DNA from: Oscillospiraceae bacterium
GTDB lineage: Bacteria; Bacillota; Clostridia; Saccharofermentanales; Saccharofermentanaceae
Length of the DNA stretch: 64,000 nucleotides
NCBI GenBank assembly: GCA_902775565.1
Contig: CACYMP010000001.1
Location: 1-64,000 of the forward strand
Direction: 5' to 3'
Shown: positions 6,995 to 15,579 of the stretch, one piece after another
Layout of the letters: every line of letters begins with the position of its first letter
How positions within the stretch are numbered: position 1 is the stretch's first letter
The notes under the pieces: model-generated
What the model saw: the letters and a program-made list of their open reading frames with translations, nothing else
What the model was told of the DNA's origin: nothing
The model's database searches: none
Translations under genes and position numbers: made by a program

Positions 6995-9478
6995 ATGTCT
7001 GAAAATACGAAGAAATACAATGTAACCGGCATGAGCTGCGCAGCCTGCCAGGCACATGTCGAGAAAGCCGTTTCCTCACTTGAAGGAGTATCTTCATGTG
7101 AGGTCTCTTTGCTGACCAATTCAATGCAGGTTACGGGTCCGGTTTCCGAAGAAGCTGTCATAAAAGCGGTCGAAAACGCAGGGTACGGAGCTTCTGTCTT
7201 CGGTATGTCTGACAGTGCTTCTGCAGAGGAATCCCTAAAGAATAAAGAAACGCCTGTCCTGAAAAAGCGGGTGATATTCTCGATTGTCTTTTTGGCGGTC
7301 CTTATGTATTTTTCGATGGGCGTCATGATGCTCGGCTGGCCGGCACCATTCGGTATCGGTGACAGCCATGTCGCGCTCGGTATTGTCGAGATGGTGCTTG
7401 CGGCAATCTGCATGGTCATCAACGGCAAGTTCTTTACGAGCGGCTTCAGGTCTTTGATCCACCTTGCACCTAATATGGATACGCTTGTTGCGATGGGCTC
7501 GGGCGTGTCTTTTGTATACAGTGTAGCAGTACTGATCAAAATGTCTCAGAATCACGGAATGCATGACGGACTGTATTTTGAATCCGCAGCCATGATCGTG
7601 ACTCTGATAACGATAGGCAAGCTTCTTGAATCTATATCCAAGGGCCGTACGACCGATGCTCTCAAAGGCCTTATGCAGCTGGCTCCCAAGACGGCAGTCG
7701 TCGTTAAGGACGGAAAAGAGATCACTGTGGGGATAGACGAAGTGAAGGTGGGCGACATTTTCGCGGTAAGACCCGGAGGATCCATACCGGTTGACGGAGT
7801 GATAATCGAAGGAAATGCCGCTGTTGACGAATCCGCTCTGACAGGCGAATCGGTTCCGGTCGATAAGACCACAGGCGACAATGTATCGGCTGCGACGATA
7901 AACCGCTCCGGTTACATCAAGTGCAGGGCAGAGAAGGTCGGCAAAGATACCACTCTTTCACAGATAATCAGACTTGTCAGTGATGCGGCAGCTTCAAAAG
8001 CGCCTATCGCAAGGATAGCGGATACTGTTGCAGGGTTCTTTGTCACGGCGGTCATGATAATCGCCGTAATAGTTTTCGCGATATGGATGCTTATAGGAAC
8101 AACACTCGAAACCGCGCTCACACACGCGATCGCTGTCCTGGTCGTCAGCTGCCCCTGCGCATTGGGACTTGCGACACCGGTTGCGATAATGGTGGGAAGC
8201 GGAGTCTCGGCAAAAAACGGCATACTGTTCAAGACCGCCTCATCGCTTGAGGCTTGCGGAAAGATCCGGATCGCGGTCTTCGACAAGACAGGTACGCTGA
8301 CTAAAGGAATTCCCGAAGTTACTGACGTGATAACGGCAAAAGACGTTACCGAAGATGAACTCCTTCAGACTGTCTTCGCGCTTGAACAGGGCAGTGAACA
8401 TCCTTTAGGCAAGGCGTGTGCCGACTATTGCAGAGATAAAGGTATAAGCTCTTTGCCTGCGGAGGATTTCAAAGCTGATCCGGGTCACGGCGTAAGAGGC
8501 ATGATCAACGGAAAACAGTATATCGCCGGAAATGCCTCATCGGCAGGAATAAAGATCCCCGATGAACTTGAAGGAGCTGTTCTCAAGATCGAAGAAGAGG
8601 GAAAGACACCGATGTTTTTCGCTTCCGAAGACAGGTTTATGGGTATGATCGCTGCGGCAGATTCGATCAGACCTGATTCAGCTCAAGCTGTAAAAGAACT
8701 TAAAGCACTCGGCCTTAAGGTTATCATGCTCACAGGTGACAACGAACGGACCGCAAAGGCTATAGGCAGGACCGCAGGCGTTGACGAAGTCATCGCGGGA
8801 GTTCTTCCGGACGGCAAGGAAACCGTTGTCAGAAAGCTTCAGAAGCAGGGCAGGGTCATGATGGTAGGAGACGGAATAAACGATGCTCCCGCGCTTACCA
8901 GGGCGGATATAGGCGTATCGATCTCCACGGGAACGGATATCGCAGTCGATGCGGCTGATATTGTTCTCATGAAAGCTTCACTCAAGGATGTCGCGGCTGC
9001 GGTAAGGATCTCAAGAAAGACTATCAGGAATATTCATGAGAATCTTTTCTGGGCATTTTTCTACAATATATTGCTGATACCTGTGGCGGCAGGCGCATAT
9101 TCTGCTCTGGGAATTTCCATGACACCGGCTTTCGGAGCTGCTGCAATGAGCATCTCGAGCTTTACCGTATGCATGAACGCGTTGAGATTAAACCTTGTTA
9201 AGCCATATGACACAAGGCATGACAGGGCGGTAAAATATAAGACAACTGACAGCGTGGAGGATAAAGAAATGACTAAGACAATGAAGATCGAAGGCATGAT
9301 GTGCGGACACTGCGAGGCTTCCGTTAAGAAAGCCCTTGAGGCAGTTGAAGGCGTTGAGGCTGCAGACGTCTCCCATGAGAAGGGCGAAGCGGTCGTAACA
9401 CTTACAGGCAGCGTTGATGACGCTGTTCTTAAGAAAGCCGTAGAAGACAAGGATTATAAAGTAATCTCGATCAGCTGA
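6995..9478 (+). CDS. copA: Copper-translocating P1B-type ATPase with CopZ-like C-terminal domain
   Basis: 827 residues. An N-terminal heavy-metal domain (GMSCAAC, Cys15 and Cys18) is followed by the P-type ATPase core: TGES near residue 282, the ion-binding SCPCALG near 385, the phosphorylated DKTGT near 429, the SEHPLGKA HP motif near 467 and GDGINDAP near 625. CPC marks Cu(I)/Ag(I) export. Unusually, a second heavy-metal domain (MMCGHC) follows the last membrane helix, after a 30-residue linker, and has the length of a free CopZ. An internal ribosome site precedes it. The frame is closed by a stop just 5' of this ATG, so the start is fixed. The gene overlaps the convergent PAP2 gene by 8 bases. 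Confidence 0.93.
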   Translation: MSENTKKYNVTGMSCAACQAHVEKAVSSLEGVSSCEVSLLTNSMQVTGPVSEEAVIKAVENAGYGASVFGMSDSASAEESLKNKETPVLKKRVIFSIVFLAVLMYFSMGVMMLGWPAPFGIGDSHVALGIVEMVLAAICMVINGKFFTSGFRSLIHLAPNMDTLVAMGSGVSFVYSVAVLIKMSQNHGMHDGLYFESAAMIVTLITIGKLLESISKGRTTDALKGLMQLAPKTAVVVKDGKEITVGIDEVKVGDIFAVRPGGSIPVDGVIIEGNAAVDESALTGESVPVDKTTGDNVSAATINRSGYIKCRAEKVGKDTTLSQIIRLVSDAAASKAPIARIADTVAGFFVTAVMIIAVIVFAIWMLIGTTLETALTHAIAVLVVSCPCALGLATPVAIMVGSGVSAKNGILFKTASSLEACGKIRIAVFDKTGTLTKGIPEVTDVITAKDVTEDELLQTVFALEQGSEHPLGKACADYCRDKGISSLPAEDFKADPGHGVRGMINGKQYIAGNASSAGIKIPDELEGAVLKIEEEGKTPMFFASEDRFMGMIAAADSIRPDSAQAVKELKALGLKVIMLTGDNERTAKAIGRTAGVDEVIAGVLPDGKETVVRKLQKQGRVMMVGDGINDAPALTRADIGVSISTGTDIAVDAADIVLMKASLKDVAAAVRISRKTIRNIHENLFWAFFYNILLIPVAAGAYSALGISMTPAFGAAAMSISSFTVCMNALRLNLVKPYDTRHDRAVKYKTTDSVEDKEMTKTMKIEGMMCGHCEASVKKALEAVEGVEAADVSHEKGEAVVTLTGSVDDAVLKKAVEDKDYKVISIS
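9254..9478 (+). promoter_or_regulatory. Internal ribosome site and start that could yield free CopZ
   Basis: Inside copA, GTGGAGG (9254-9260) stands 8 bases before an in-frame ATG (9269). Translation from it would give a 69-residue protein with MxCGHC and the ferredoxin-like pattern of the copper chaperone CopZ, ending at the copA stop. The site is better placed than the one at the copA start itself. Whether it is used, or is a relic of a copA-copZ gene fusion, cannot be told from sequence. Confidence 0.5.
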
Positions 9479-10391
9479 TCTTTTTATAGAGCCTGTAGTA
9501 GACTGCCGAAACTACGGATGCGATAAAGCCTCCGCAGGATACGTCGCTCAGGAAATGCGCACCGAGGATCATCCTTGAAAGAAGAACGGCGATCCCGACA
9601 CAAAGACCCATGACGAACATCAGCATCAAGCGTTCCTTAAGCTTGGGATAGATAAGTCCCAATGCAGGGAAGAGCGTGATGTTCATGATGCTGTTTGATG
9701 TATGGCCGCTCGGGAATGATTTGAAATCATCTTTGTTGATCCCGTACTTTGCAATGAGTTCCGCCTTGTTCTTTATAGGACTGTACCATTTGTGAAAGCT
9801 GATACCTTCATGTCCTTTTGCAATAAGACGGTATCTCGGGCGCGGAAGTCCTACTTTTACCAGCTCATAGAGAAGAAAAGATACGGTCATGGCCGAAAGA
9901 ACGAGGATCAGGTGCTTTGCGAGCAGGGCATCTGTTCTTTTTTTGCAGGACAGATAACCGATGACGGATACCGGGAGCATTCCAACCAAGAGCATTATTA
10001 TCATCTGCGGAACATCCCTGTGAATGAAGGGGAATATGCCGCCCAGATTGTTGATGTCCAAAACGGAACCGCCGCAGATGAGAAGCGCGATCAGACCGAT
10101 GACGATTACTGCCGCGATATATCCGGTACGCTTTTTGTTCTCTTTGGGAAGGTTTACCGCCTGGCTGAAGAGCGCTCCAAAAAAGAATGCGTAAAAGGCG
10201 CAGAAGATATAGATACCGACGGTCGAGACGATAAGCGCTCCCATGTTCATGTCCGAAAACAGAACAGGTGCGATCCTGTGATCAGTAAAAGTGCCGGTTA
10301 TGAAGGTCGCGGCAAAGATGAATGCCATGACAATGCATATAATGCCTGCTGTTTTATTGAACTTTAATGTTTTCTCGTCATTCATGATCAT
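9471..10391 (-). CDS. PAP2-family membrane phosphatase
   Basis: 306 residues with about seven membrane helices. The three phosphatase motifs are present: KVGLPRPR, SFPSGHTSN and SRMILGAHFLSDV, which together form the His/Arg active site of the PAP2 (phosphatidic acid phosphatase type 2) superfamily. Members dephosphorylate lipid phosphates such as undecaprenyl diphosphate or phosphatidate at the outer membrane face. The ATG overlaps the metH stop codon (ATGA), so the gene is translationally coupled to metH although no functional link is obvious. The last 8 bases overlap convergent copA. Confidence 0.85.
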   Translation of the reverse strand: MIMNDEKTLKFNKTAGIICIVMAFIFAATFITGTFTDHRIAPVLFSDMNMGALIVSTVGIYIFCAFYAFFFGALFSQAVNLPKENKKRTGYIAAVIVIGLIALLICGGSVLDINNLGGIFPFIHRDVPQMIIMLLVGMLPVSVIGYLSCKKRTDALLAKHLILVLSAMTVSFLLYELVKVGLPRPRYRLIAKGHEGISFHKWYSPIKNKAELIAKYGINKDDFKSFPSGHTSNSIMNITLFPALGLIYPKLKERLMLMFVMGLCVGIAVLLSRMILGAHFLSDVSCGGFIASVVSAVYYRLYKKIS

Positions 10392-12802
10392 ACTCCGAAT
10401 ACTTCGTCGCAGTACCTTACGGTCTGCATGGCGTCTTTTGAGTAGGCGTCTGCGCCTATCTGGTCGGCATATTCCTGTGTCATTACGGCACCGCCTACGA
10501 CGACCTTGGTGTCAGGCTTTTTCACACGGAGGAGCTTGATAGTCTCTTCCATGGAAACAACCGTTGTTGTCATGAGAGCGGAAAGACCGACGACCTTAAC
10601 GTCATCTTTTATAGCCGCTTCAACGATAGTCTCAGGCGGAACGTCCTTTCCGAGATCTATTACATCGTAGCCGTAGTTCTCGAGCATGACCTTGACGATG
10701 TTCTTGCCGATGTCGTGGATGTCGCCCTTTACGGTTGCAAGGATAACTTTGCCTTTGACCTGACGGGGCTTTCCTGCCATAGCTTTCTTTACGACTTCAA
10801 ATGCTGCTTTTGCTGCATCCGCGCTCATAAGGAGCTGGGGAAGGAATACGGTTCCTTTCTCAAAACCCTGTCCGACCTTGTCCAAAGCCGGGATAAGTTC
10901 TGCGTTGATTATCTCAAGAGGCTCGCATCCCTGCGCGATGCTTTCTTCCATTGCTTCTGCCGCGCGTCCTGTTACGCCTCTTTCGATTGCTTCGGCGAGA
11001 GAAAGCTTTGCTCCGCCTGTGCCGGAAGCGGCTGCAGCGCCCGATGCGCCCGATGAAGCACCGCCGAAGGTTCCGTCGGATTTATATTCGGAATATGCGC
11101 CTATGAATCCCAGGCACTGCGGATCCTTGTTCATGAGAGCGCAGTAAGCTCTGTAGGATGCCATCATGTGATCGTTGCAGGGATTGATGATGGCGCAGGA
11201 CAGGCCGTTCTGCATTGCCATGGTAAGGAAATGCGAGTTGATGAGTTCTCTGGCGGGAAGTCCGAAAGAGATGTTTGAGACACCCAATATCGAATGACCG
11301 TTATATTCATCTCTTATCCTGCGCACGGTATCGAGTGTTGCGATAGCGGATGTTGAATCGGAAGAGATGGTCATTGCAAGACCGTCGATCACGATGTCAT
11401 CTCTGGGGATGCCGTATTCATCTGCGGCTTCGTAGATCTTTTTTGCCACTGCGATCCTTCCGTCTGAAGTTGCGGGGATACCGTCCTCATCAAGAGGGAG
11501 GCCTACTAAGACTCCGCCGTATTTGGCAACGAGCGGCATTACTGCTTCTATGACCTCTCTTTTTCCGTTGACGGAATTGATCATGGGCTTGCCGTTATAG
11601 ATACGCATTCCGCGCTCCAAGGCTTCGATATTCGTTGTATCGAGCTGAAGGGGAAGAGTGGTAACGGACTGTAGCTTAAATACGATGTTTTCCATCATGG
11701 AAGGCTCATCGATCTCCGGAAGTCCGACGTTGACGTCAAGGATGTGAGCGCCCGCTTCTTCCTGCTTCAATCCTTCAGTTAGGATGTAATCGACATCGTT
11801 ATCACGGAGCGCCTGCTTGAACCTCTTCTTTCCGGTAGGGTTGATCCTTTCGCCGATGATGACGGGCTTAGGACCGATCTCTACACATTCTGAGAAGCTC
11901 GTGACGTAAGTTCCGTGCTTTCTGACGGGCTCTTTGAAGGGCAGTGGAGATACTTCTTTTATAAGCGCAGCCATGTGCGCGGGAGTGGTTCCGCAGCATC
12001 CGCCCATTACGTGAACGCCTAAAGACGCTATCTCTTTCATTATCGAACTGAATTCTTCAGGTCCGACATCGAAAACGGTCCTGTTGCCTTCGGTACGAGG
12101 AAGACCGGCATTCGGATTGACGACTATTGGCAGTGAGCAGCAAGCGGCAAGGCGCTTTACGATGGGTATCATCTTGTCGGGCCCGAAACCGCAGTTAACG
12201 CCGATCGCGTTAACTTTCAAGCCTTCGAGCATGGCGACCGTACCTTCAACGCTTCCGCCTGTAAGGAGCTTTCCGCTTTCGTCATAGACCGTGGTAACGA
12301 TGACCGGAAGATCACAAGTCTCGTGAGCCGCGATAACTGCCGCTTTGGCTTCGTAAGAATCACTCATCGTCTCGATGAGAACAAGATCTCCGCCTGCCTC
12401 TGCGCCTGCTCTTATTACCTCGGAGAACACTTTGACCGCGTCGTTGAAAGGCAGATCGCCCATAGGAGCAAGAAGTTTGCCCGTAGGGCCGATATCGATA
12501 GCGACATAGGCATCGTCATCTCTTCCGGCTTCATGCCTAGCCTCTTGGCACAACCTGACCGCAGCGGTGACGACTTCTGTCACGTTATCGTATTTGAAAG
12601 AATTTGCACCGAAAGTGTTGGTGTTGACTATGTTGCAGCCTGCGTCAAAATATGCTCTCGCAACGGCTTTGATGTCTTCGGGACGAGTCAGGTTCCATGT
12701 CTCGGGAAGTTCTCCGCCTTTAAGGCCTTTCTCCTGAAGGATAGTTCCGGTTCCGCCGTCGCAGAATAACCATTCTTTGCCAAGTCGTGTTCTCAGATCC
12801 AT
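10388..12802 (-). CDS. metH: Cobalamin-dependent methionine synthase, short form
   Basis: 804 residues. The homocysteine-binding barrel (about 1-290) has zinc ligands in GVNCGFGP and MGGCCGTTP; the methyltetrahydrofolate-binding barrel (about 315-560) begins IIGERINPTGKK; the cobalamin module (about 600-804) has GDIHDIGKNIV with the axial histidine. A Gly/Ala/Ser-rich linker (about 578-597) separates the last two. The roughly 330-residue AdoMet reactivation domain of the 1,200-residue E. coli enzyme is absent; the neighbouring upstream gene encodes a stand-alone candidate for it. It is the third gene of the metF operon and overlaps the next gene by four bases. Confidence 0.95.
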   Translation of the reverse strand: MDLRTRLGKEWLFCDGGTGTILQEKGLKGGELPETWNLTRPEDIKAVARAYFDAGCNIVNTNTFGANSFKYDNVTEVVTAAVRLCQEARHEAGRDDDAYVAIDIGPTGKLLAPMGDLPFNDAVKVFSEVIRAGAEAGGDLVLIETMSDSYEAKAAVIAAHETCDLPVIVTTVYDESGKLLTGGSVEGTVAMLEGLKVNAIGVNCGFGPDKMIPIVKRLAACCSLPIVVNPNAGLPRTEGNRTVFDVGPEEFSSIMKEIASLGVHVMGGCCGTTPAHMAALIKEVSPLPFKEPVRKHGTYVTSFSECVEIGPKPVIIGERINPTGKKRFKQALRDNDVDYILTEGLKQEEAGAHILDVNVGLPEIDEPSMMENIVFKLQSVTTLPLQLDTTNIEALERGMRIYNGKPMINSVNGKREVIEAVMPLVAKYGGVLVGLPLDEDGIPATSDGRIAVAKKIYEAADEYGIPRDDIVIDGLAMTISSDSTSAIATLDTVRRIRDEYNGHSILGVSNISFGLPARELINSHFLTMAMQNGLSCAIINPCNDHMMASYRAYCALMNKDPQCLGFIGAYSEYKSDGTFGGASSGASGAAAASGTGGAKLSLAEAIERGVTGRAAEAMEESIAQGCEPLEIINAELIPALDKVGQGFEKGTVFLPQLLMSADAAKAAFEVVKKAMAGKPRQVKGKVILATVKGDIHDIGKNIVKVMLENYGYDVIDLGKDVPPETIVEAAIKDDVKVVGLSALMTTTVVSMEETIKLLRVKKPDTKVVVGGAVMTQEYADQIGADAYSKDAMQTVRYCDEVFGV

Positions 12803-12805
12803 TTG

Positions 12806-13468
12806 TTATTCCTTCCTTGAAAAAGTGCAGGCAGCTGACATCGTGCATGATTCGCATCCCTGTCTTACGCAGGGCAGTCTGTCGGGTGACAGGCCGATGA
12901 TGGCGGTAACCGATTTGGTGGGAACCATCAGAAGCGATCCGGTCAGTTCGATGCCGGTGTTCCTGGTGATGTCCAAAAGCCTGAACCAGTCTTTCTGGTT
13001 TTCGAGCGGAAGGTCACCGTAGCCGGGGGAGAACCTCGGACGGGCGAAAAGACCTTTCGCTTCATATTCGTCTTTGATCTTATCATTTATCAGGTCGCAA
13101 TAAGCTTCGATAGCTGCAGCACCCGCTGCCTGACAGCAGGAAGCGTATGCGGAAGACGTGACGGATGCACGTTTTACGAGCATGTCACAGAAAGGTCCTG
13201 CGGTGGCAGCGAAAAGAACGCATTGTGTACAACCTGCGAGGTTGCGGGCAAGCGATCTGCTCTCAATGACAACGTCCGCAAATCTTACCTCATTGCCTTC
13301 AACCGTGACGGGGAAAGCCCTGGATACATGTTTGGGCGAGCAGTCCTTTTCCAAAGCATTGATCGCCTTTTTTATCATGGCATCGGTATCGGGCGAGATA
13401 TCTACAGGACCACGCAAGCCCATGTAACGTCTGACCTCTTTTTCGGGGATCTTAACTCCTAACGGCAT
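12806..13468 (-). CDS. Methionine synthase activation-domain protein
   Basis: 220 residues. The segment RFSPGYGDLPLENQ matches the AdoMet-binding reactivation domain at the MetH C-terminus (RxxPGYG core), and the C-terminus carries a Cys cluster (RQGCESCTMSAACTF) common in the clostridial stand-alone version. It should bind AdoMet and reductively remethylate cob(II)alamin on the short MetH encoded three bases downstream. This split arrangement is known in Thermotoga and Clostridia. The gene lies between metF and metH in one operon. Confidence 0.85.
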   Translation of the reverse strand: MPLGVKIPEKEVRRYMGLRGPVDISPDTDAMIKKAINALEKDCSPKHVSRAFPVTVEGNEVRFADVVIESRSLARNLAGCTQCVLFAATAGPFCDMLVKRASVTSSAYASCCQAAGAAAIEAYCDLINDKIKDEYEAKGLFARPRFSPGYGDLPLENQKDWFRLLDITRNTGIELTGSLLMVPTKSVTAIIGLSPDRLPCVRQGCESCTMSAACTFSRKE

Positions 13469-13478
13469 GCAAAAGTCC

Positions 13479-14342
13479 TCAACCGATGATTCCCTTTAAT
13501 GCGTCCAGGATGTCCCTGGCGACATCAGGCTTGTTCATCGAGTAAACATGGATATGTGTTATGCCGTTTGCAATAAGATCGATTATCTGCTCGGCCGCAT
13601 AGACGATACCTGCCTGGCGCATTGCTGCCGGATCATCACCGAAACGGTCAACTATAGCCCTGAACCTTTCGGGAACGCTCGTACCGGAAAGGGCAACTGA
13701 ACGTGAGAGTTGTTTTGCTGTCGTAATGGGCATGATGCCGGGGAGAACGGGAACGTTGATCCCTTTGTCTTTTATGCGGTACAGGAAGTTATAGAAGATG
13801 TTGTTGTCGAAAAACATCTGGGTCGTAAGGAAATCACAGCCTGCATCGACTTTGAGCTTAAGATAATTGATGTCGTCTGATTTATGCTCACATTCGATGT
13901 GGCCTTCGGGATAGCACGCGCCGCCGATGCAGATGTCGGGATCTACAGACCTGATGTCCGCTATGAGGTCGGAAGCGTGCTTATAATCGTTGCAGATGAC
14001 GCCGTCCTTGGGAAGGTCGCCTCTTAAAGCCATGATGTTGTCTATGTTGTTGGCGTGGATCTGCGCGAGCATATTGCGTACGTGCTCTCTGGTCGAGGCG
14101 ACGCAGGTAAGATGGGGCAGAACAGGAACATTATGAAGATTGGTTATATCGGACGCGACTTCAACAGTAAGTTTGCTGGTCGAACCTCCTGCTCCGTATG
14201 TTACTGACATAAAAGAAGGGTTCATGGCGGCGATGGCACCTGCTGCGGCTTTGACAGTCTCAAGGCCGGATTCCTGCTTAGGAGGGAAGACCTCGAATGA
14301 GATGCTTGGCTTGCCGTTGCTCAATATATCGGTAATCTTCAT
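13479..14342 (-). CDS. metF: 5,10-methylenetetrahydrofolate reductase
   Basis: 287 residues with the family start SISFEVFPPK, SVTYGAGGS near residue 50, ALRGDLP near 119 and TQMFFD near 180, matching the FAD-containing TIM-barrel reductase that makes 5-methyl-THF. It heads the operon metF, activation protein, metH, so the methyl donor and its user are made together. The ribosome site is modest (AAAGGCAAC). In acetogens this enzyme belongs to the Wood-Ljungdahl pathway, but the neighbours here point to methionine synthesis. Confidence 0.93.
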   Translation of the reverse strand: MKITDILSNGKPSISFEVFPPKQESGLETVKAAAGAIAAMNPSFMSVTYGAGGSTSKLTVEVASDITNLHNVPVLPHLTCVASTREHVRNMLAQIHANNIDNIMALRGDLPKDGVICNDYKHASDLIADIRSVDPDICIGGACYPEGHIECEHKSDDINYLKLKVDAGCDFLTTQMFFDNNIFYNFLYRIKDKGINVPVLPGIMPITTAKQLSRSVALSGTSVPERFRAIVDRFGDDPAAMRQAGIVYAAEQIIDLIANGITHIHVYSMNKPDVARDILDALKGIIG

Positions 14343-14410
14343 AGAATGTTGCCTTTCAATCGACTTTTTATTGATAACTTATAGAGTATACCTCAAAAAA
14401 CGATTTGATA

Positions 14411-14442
14411 TATAATTGGCTTGATTTTGAAACACTAAGGAG
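14411..14442 (+). promoter_or_regulatory. -10 box and ribosome site of the ABC importer operon
   Basis: A consensus TATAAT (14411-14416) lacks a convincing -35 partner. AAGGAG (14437-14442) sits 7 bases before the ATG at 14450 and decides that start. The 107-base gap shared with divergent metF is too short for a cobalamin or SAM riboswitch and shows neither. Confidence 0.5.
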
Positions 14443-14449
14443 AAAAGAA

Positions 14450-15562
14450 ATGAGAAATAAGATTGTTTCTGCTTTACTTTGCGCCGTTATGGCACTCGGA
14501 TGCCTTACCGCATGTGATGCCGAAAGCGCTAAAAAGATCGCCGAGCTCGCCAAGAATACAGATGTCAGCGGCTTGGAGTCAGTTGAAAAAGAGATCGTCA
14601 GCTCTGTAACCGGTGCGGGAGAGGTTCCCACAAAGGACCGTTCTGGCAACGACATCAAGGTTCCTGCTGAAGTAAAGTCGATCGTTTCACTCGCACCTTC
14701 CACAACAAGAGTTCTTATCGACCTCGGACTTGCCCTCAAGATCGTTGCAGTTGATACCAACTCTCTCCAGTACAAGGATTATCTGCCTTCCGGCGTTAAG
14801 TCTTTCGACATGATGAATCCTGACAATGAGGCAATTGCGGCTCTCAAGCCCGATATCGTTTTCACTTCAGGCATGAGCTCAGTAGGCGGATCTTCACCTT
14901 TCAAGCCCCTCGTTGATTCCGGTATCTGTGTTGCGGATATTCCTTCATCCGCTTCGCTTTCAGCTATCGAGGATGACATCAAGTTCATCGGAAACTGCAC
15001 CGGCAAGGGTATTGAAGCCGTTGCGCTCGCTACTGCCATGAACGCTTCCTTCAAGCTTATCTCAAAGGCTTCAAGCACGATCTCTGCAGATAAGCAGAAG
15101 ACAGTTCTGTTCATGATGAGCATTCCTACCGCAGAGGTACCCACGATCTATTCTTTCGGCAAGAACACATATCTTGATGAGATGCTTACTGCTATCGGAG
15201 CAAAGAATGCCTGCGGTTCCCAGGAAAGCTGGGTTGCGATCTCCGTTGAGGATGCTATCGCAATGAATCCTGACGTAATCCTTACTAATGTTGATTATGT
15301 TGAAGATCCCGTCAAGGACATCAAGGCTCTCAAGGGCTGGGAGAACGTAAAGGCTATCAAGAACAACGAAGTCTACAAGGTCGATCCCAACCTGAGCATG
15401 CAGCCTAACAACCATGTTACCGACGCAGCTCTCGAATGGCTCAAGGTCGTTTACCCCGATATCTTTACCGAGCTTTCAAAGTCTCTTGAGCAGTCTCTCA
15501 AGGAAGCTGTCGAGAAGATAAAGAGTATCGCAGGTTCCGAGACCACCAAAGAAGCTGCCTGA
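14450..15562 (+). CDS. ABC importer substrate-binding lipoprotein (BtuF/FhuD-like)
   Basis: 370 residues from the ATG behind AAGGAG; a longer frame starting 45 bases earlier would bury the signal peptide. Residues 1-20 are a lipoprotein signal ending LTAC. The body contains PSTTRVLIDLG and KPDIVFTSG, the fold of TroA-like binding proteins for iron-siderophores, haem or vitamin B12. Permease and ATPase genes follow directly. Its divergent position next to B12-dependent methionine synthase makes cobalamin a reasonable but unproven substrate. Confidence 0.85.
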   Translation: MRNKIVSALLCAVMALGCLTACDAESAKKIAELAKNTDVSGLESVEKEIVSSVTGAGEVPTKDRSGNDIKVPAEVKSIVSLAPSTTRVLIDLGLALKIVAVDTNSLQYKDYLPSGVKSFDMMNPDNEAIAALKPDIVFTSGMSSVGGSSPFKPLVDSGICVADIPSSASLSAIEDDIKFIGNCTGKGIEAVALATAMNASFKLISKASSTISADKQKTVLFMMSIPTAEVPTIYSFGKNTYLDEMLTAIGAKNACGSQESWVAISVEDAIAMNPDVILTNVDYVEDPVKDIKALKGWENVKAIKNNEVYKVDPNLSMQPNNHVTDAALEWLKVVYPDIFTELSKSLEQSLKEAVEKIKSIAGSETTKEAA

Positions 15563-15579
15563 TATCTGATGACAAATGG

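Noticed and set aside
14343..14449. Cobalamin or SAM riboswitch upstream of metF or the ABC importer
   Set aside because: The gap is only 107 bases and has neither the B12-box nor SAM-box conserved segments.
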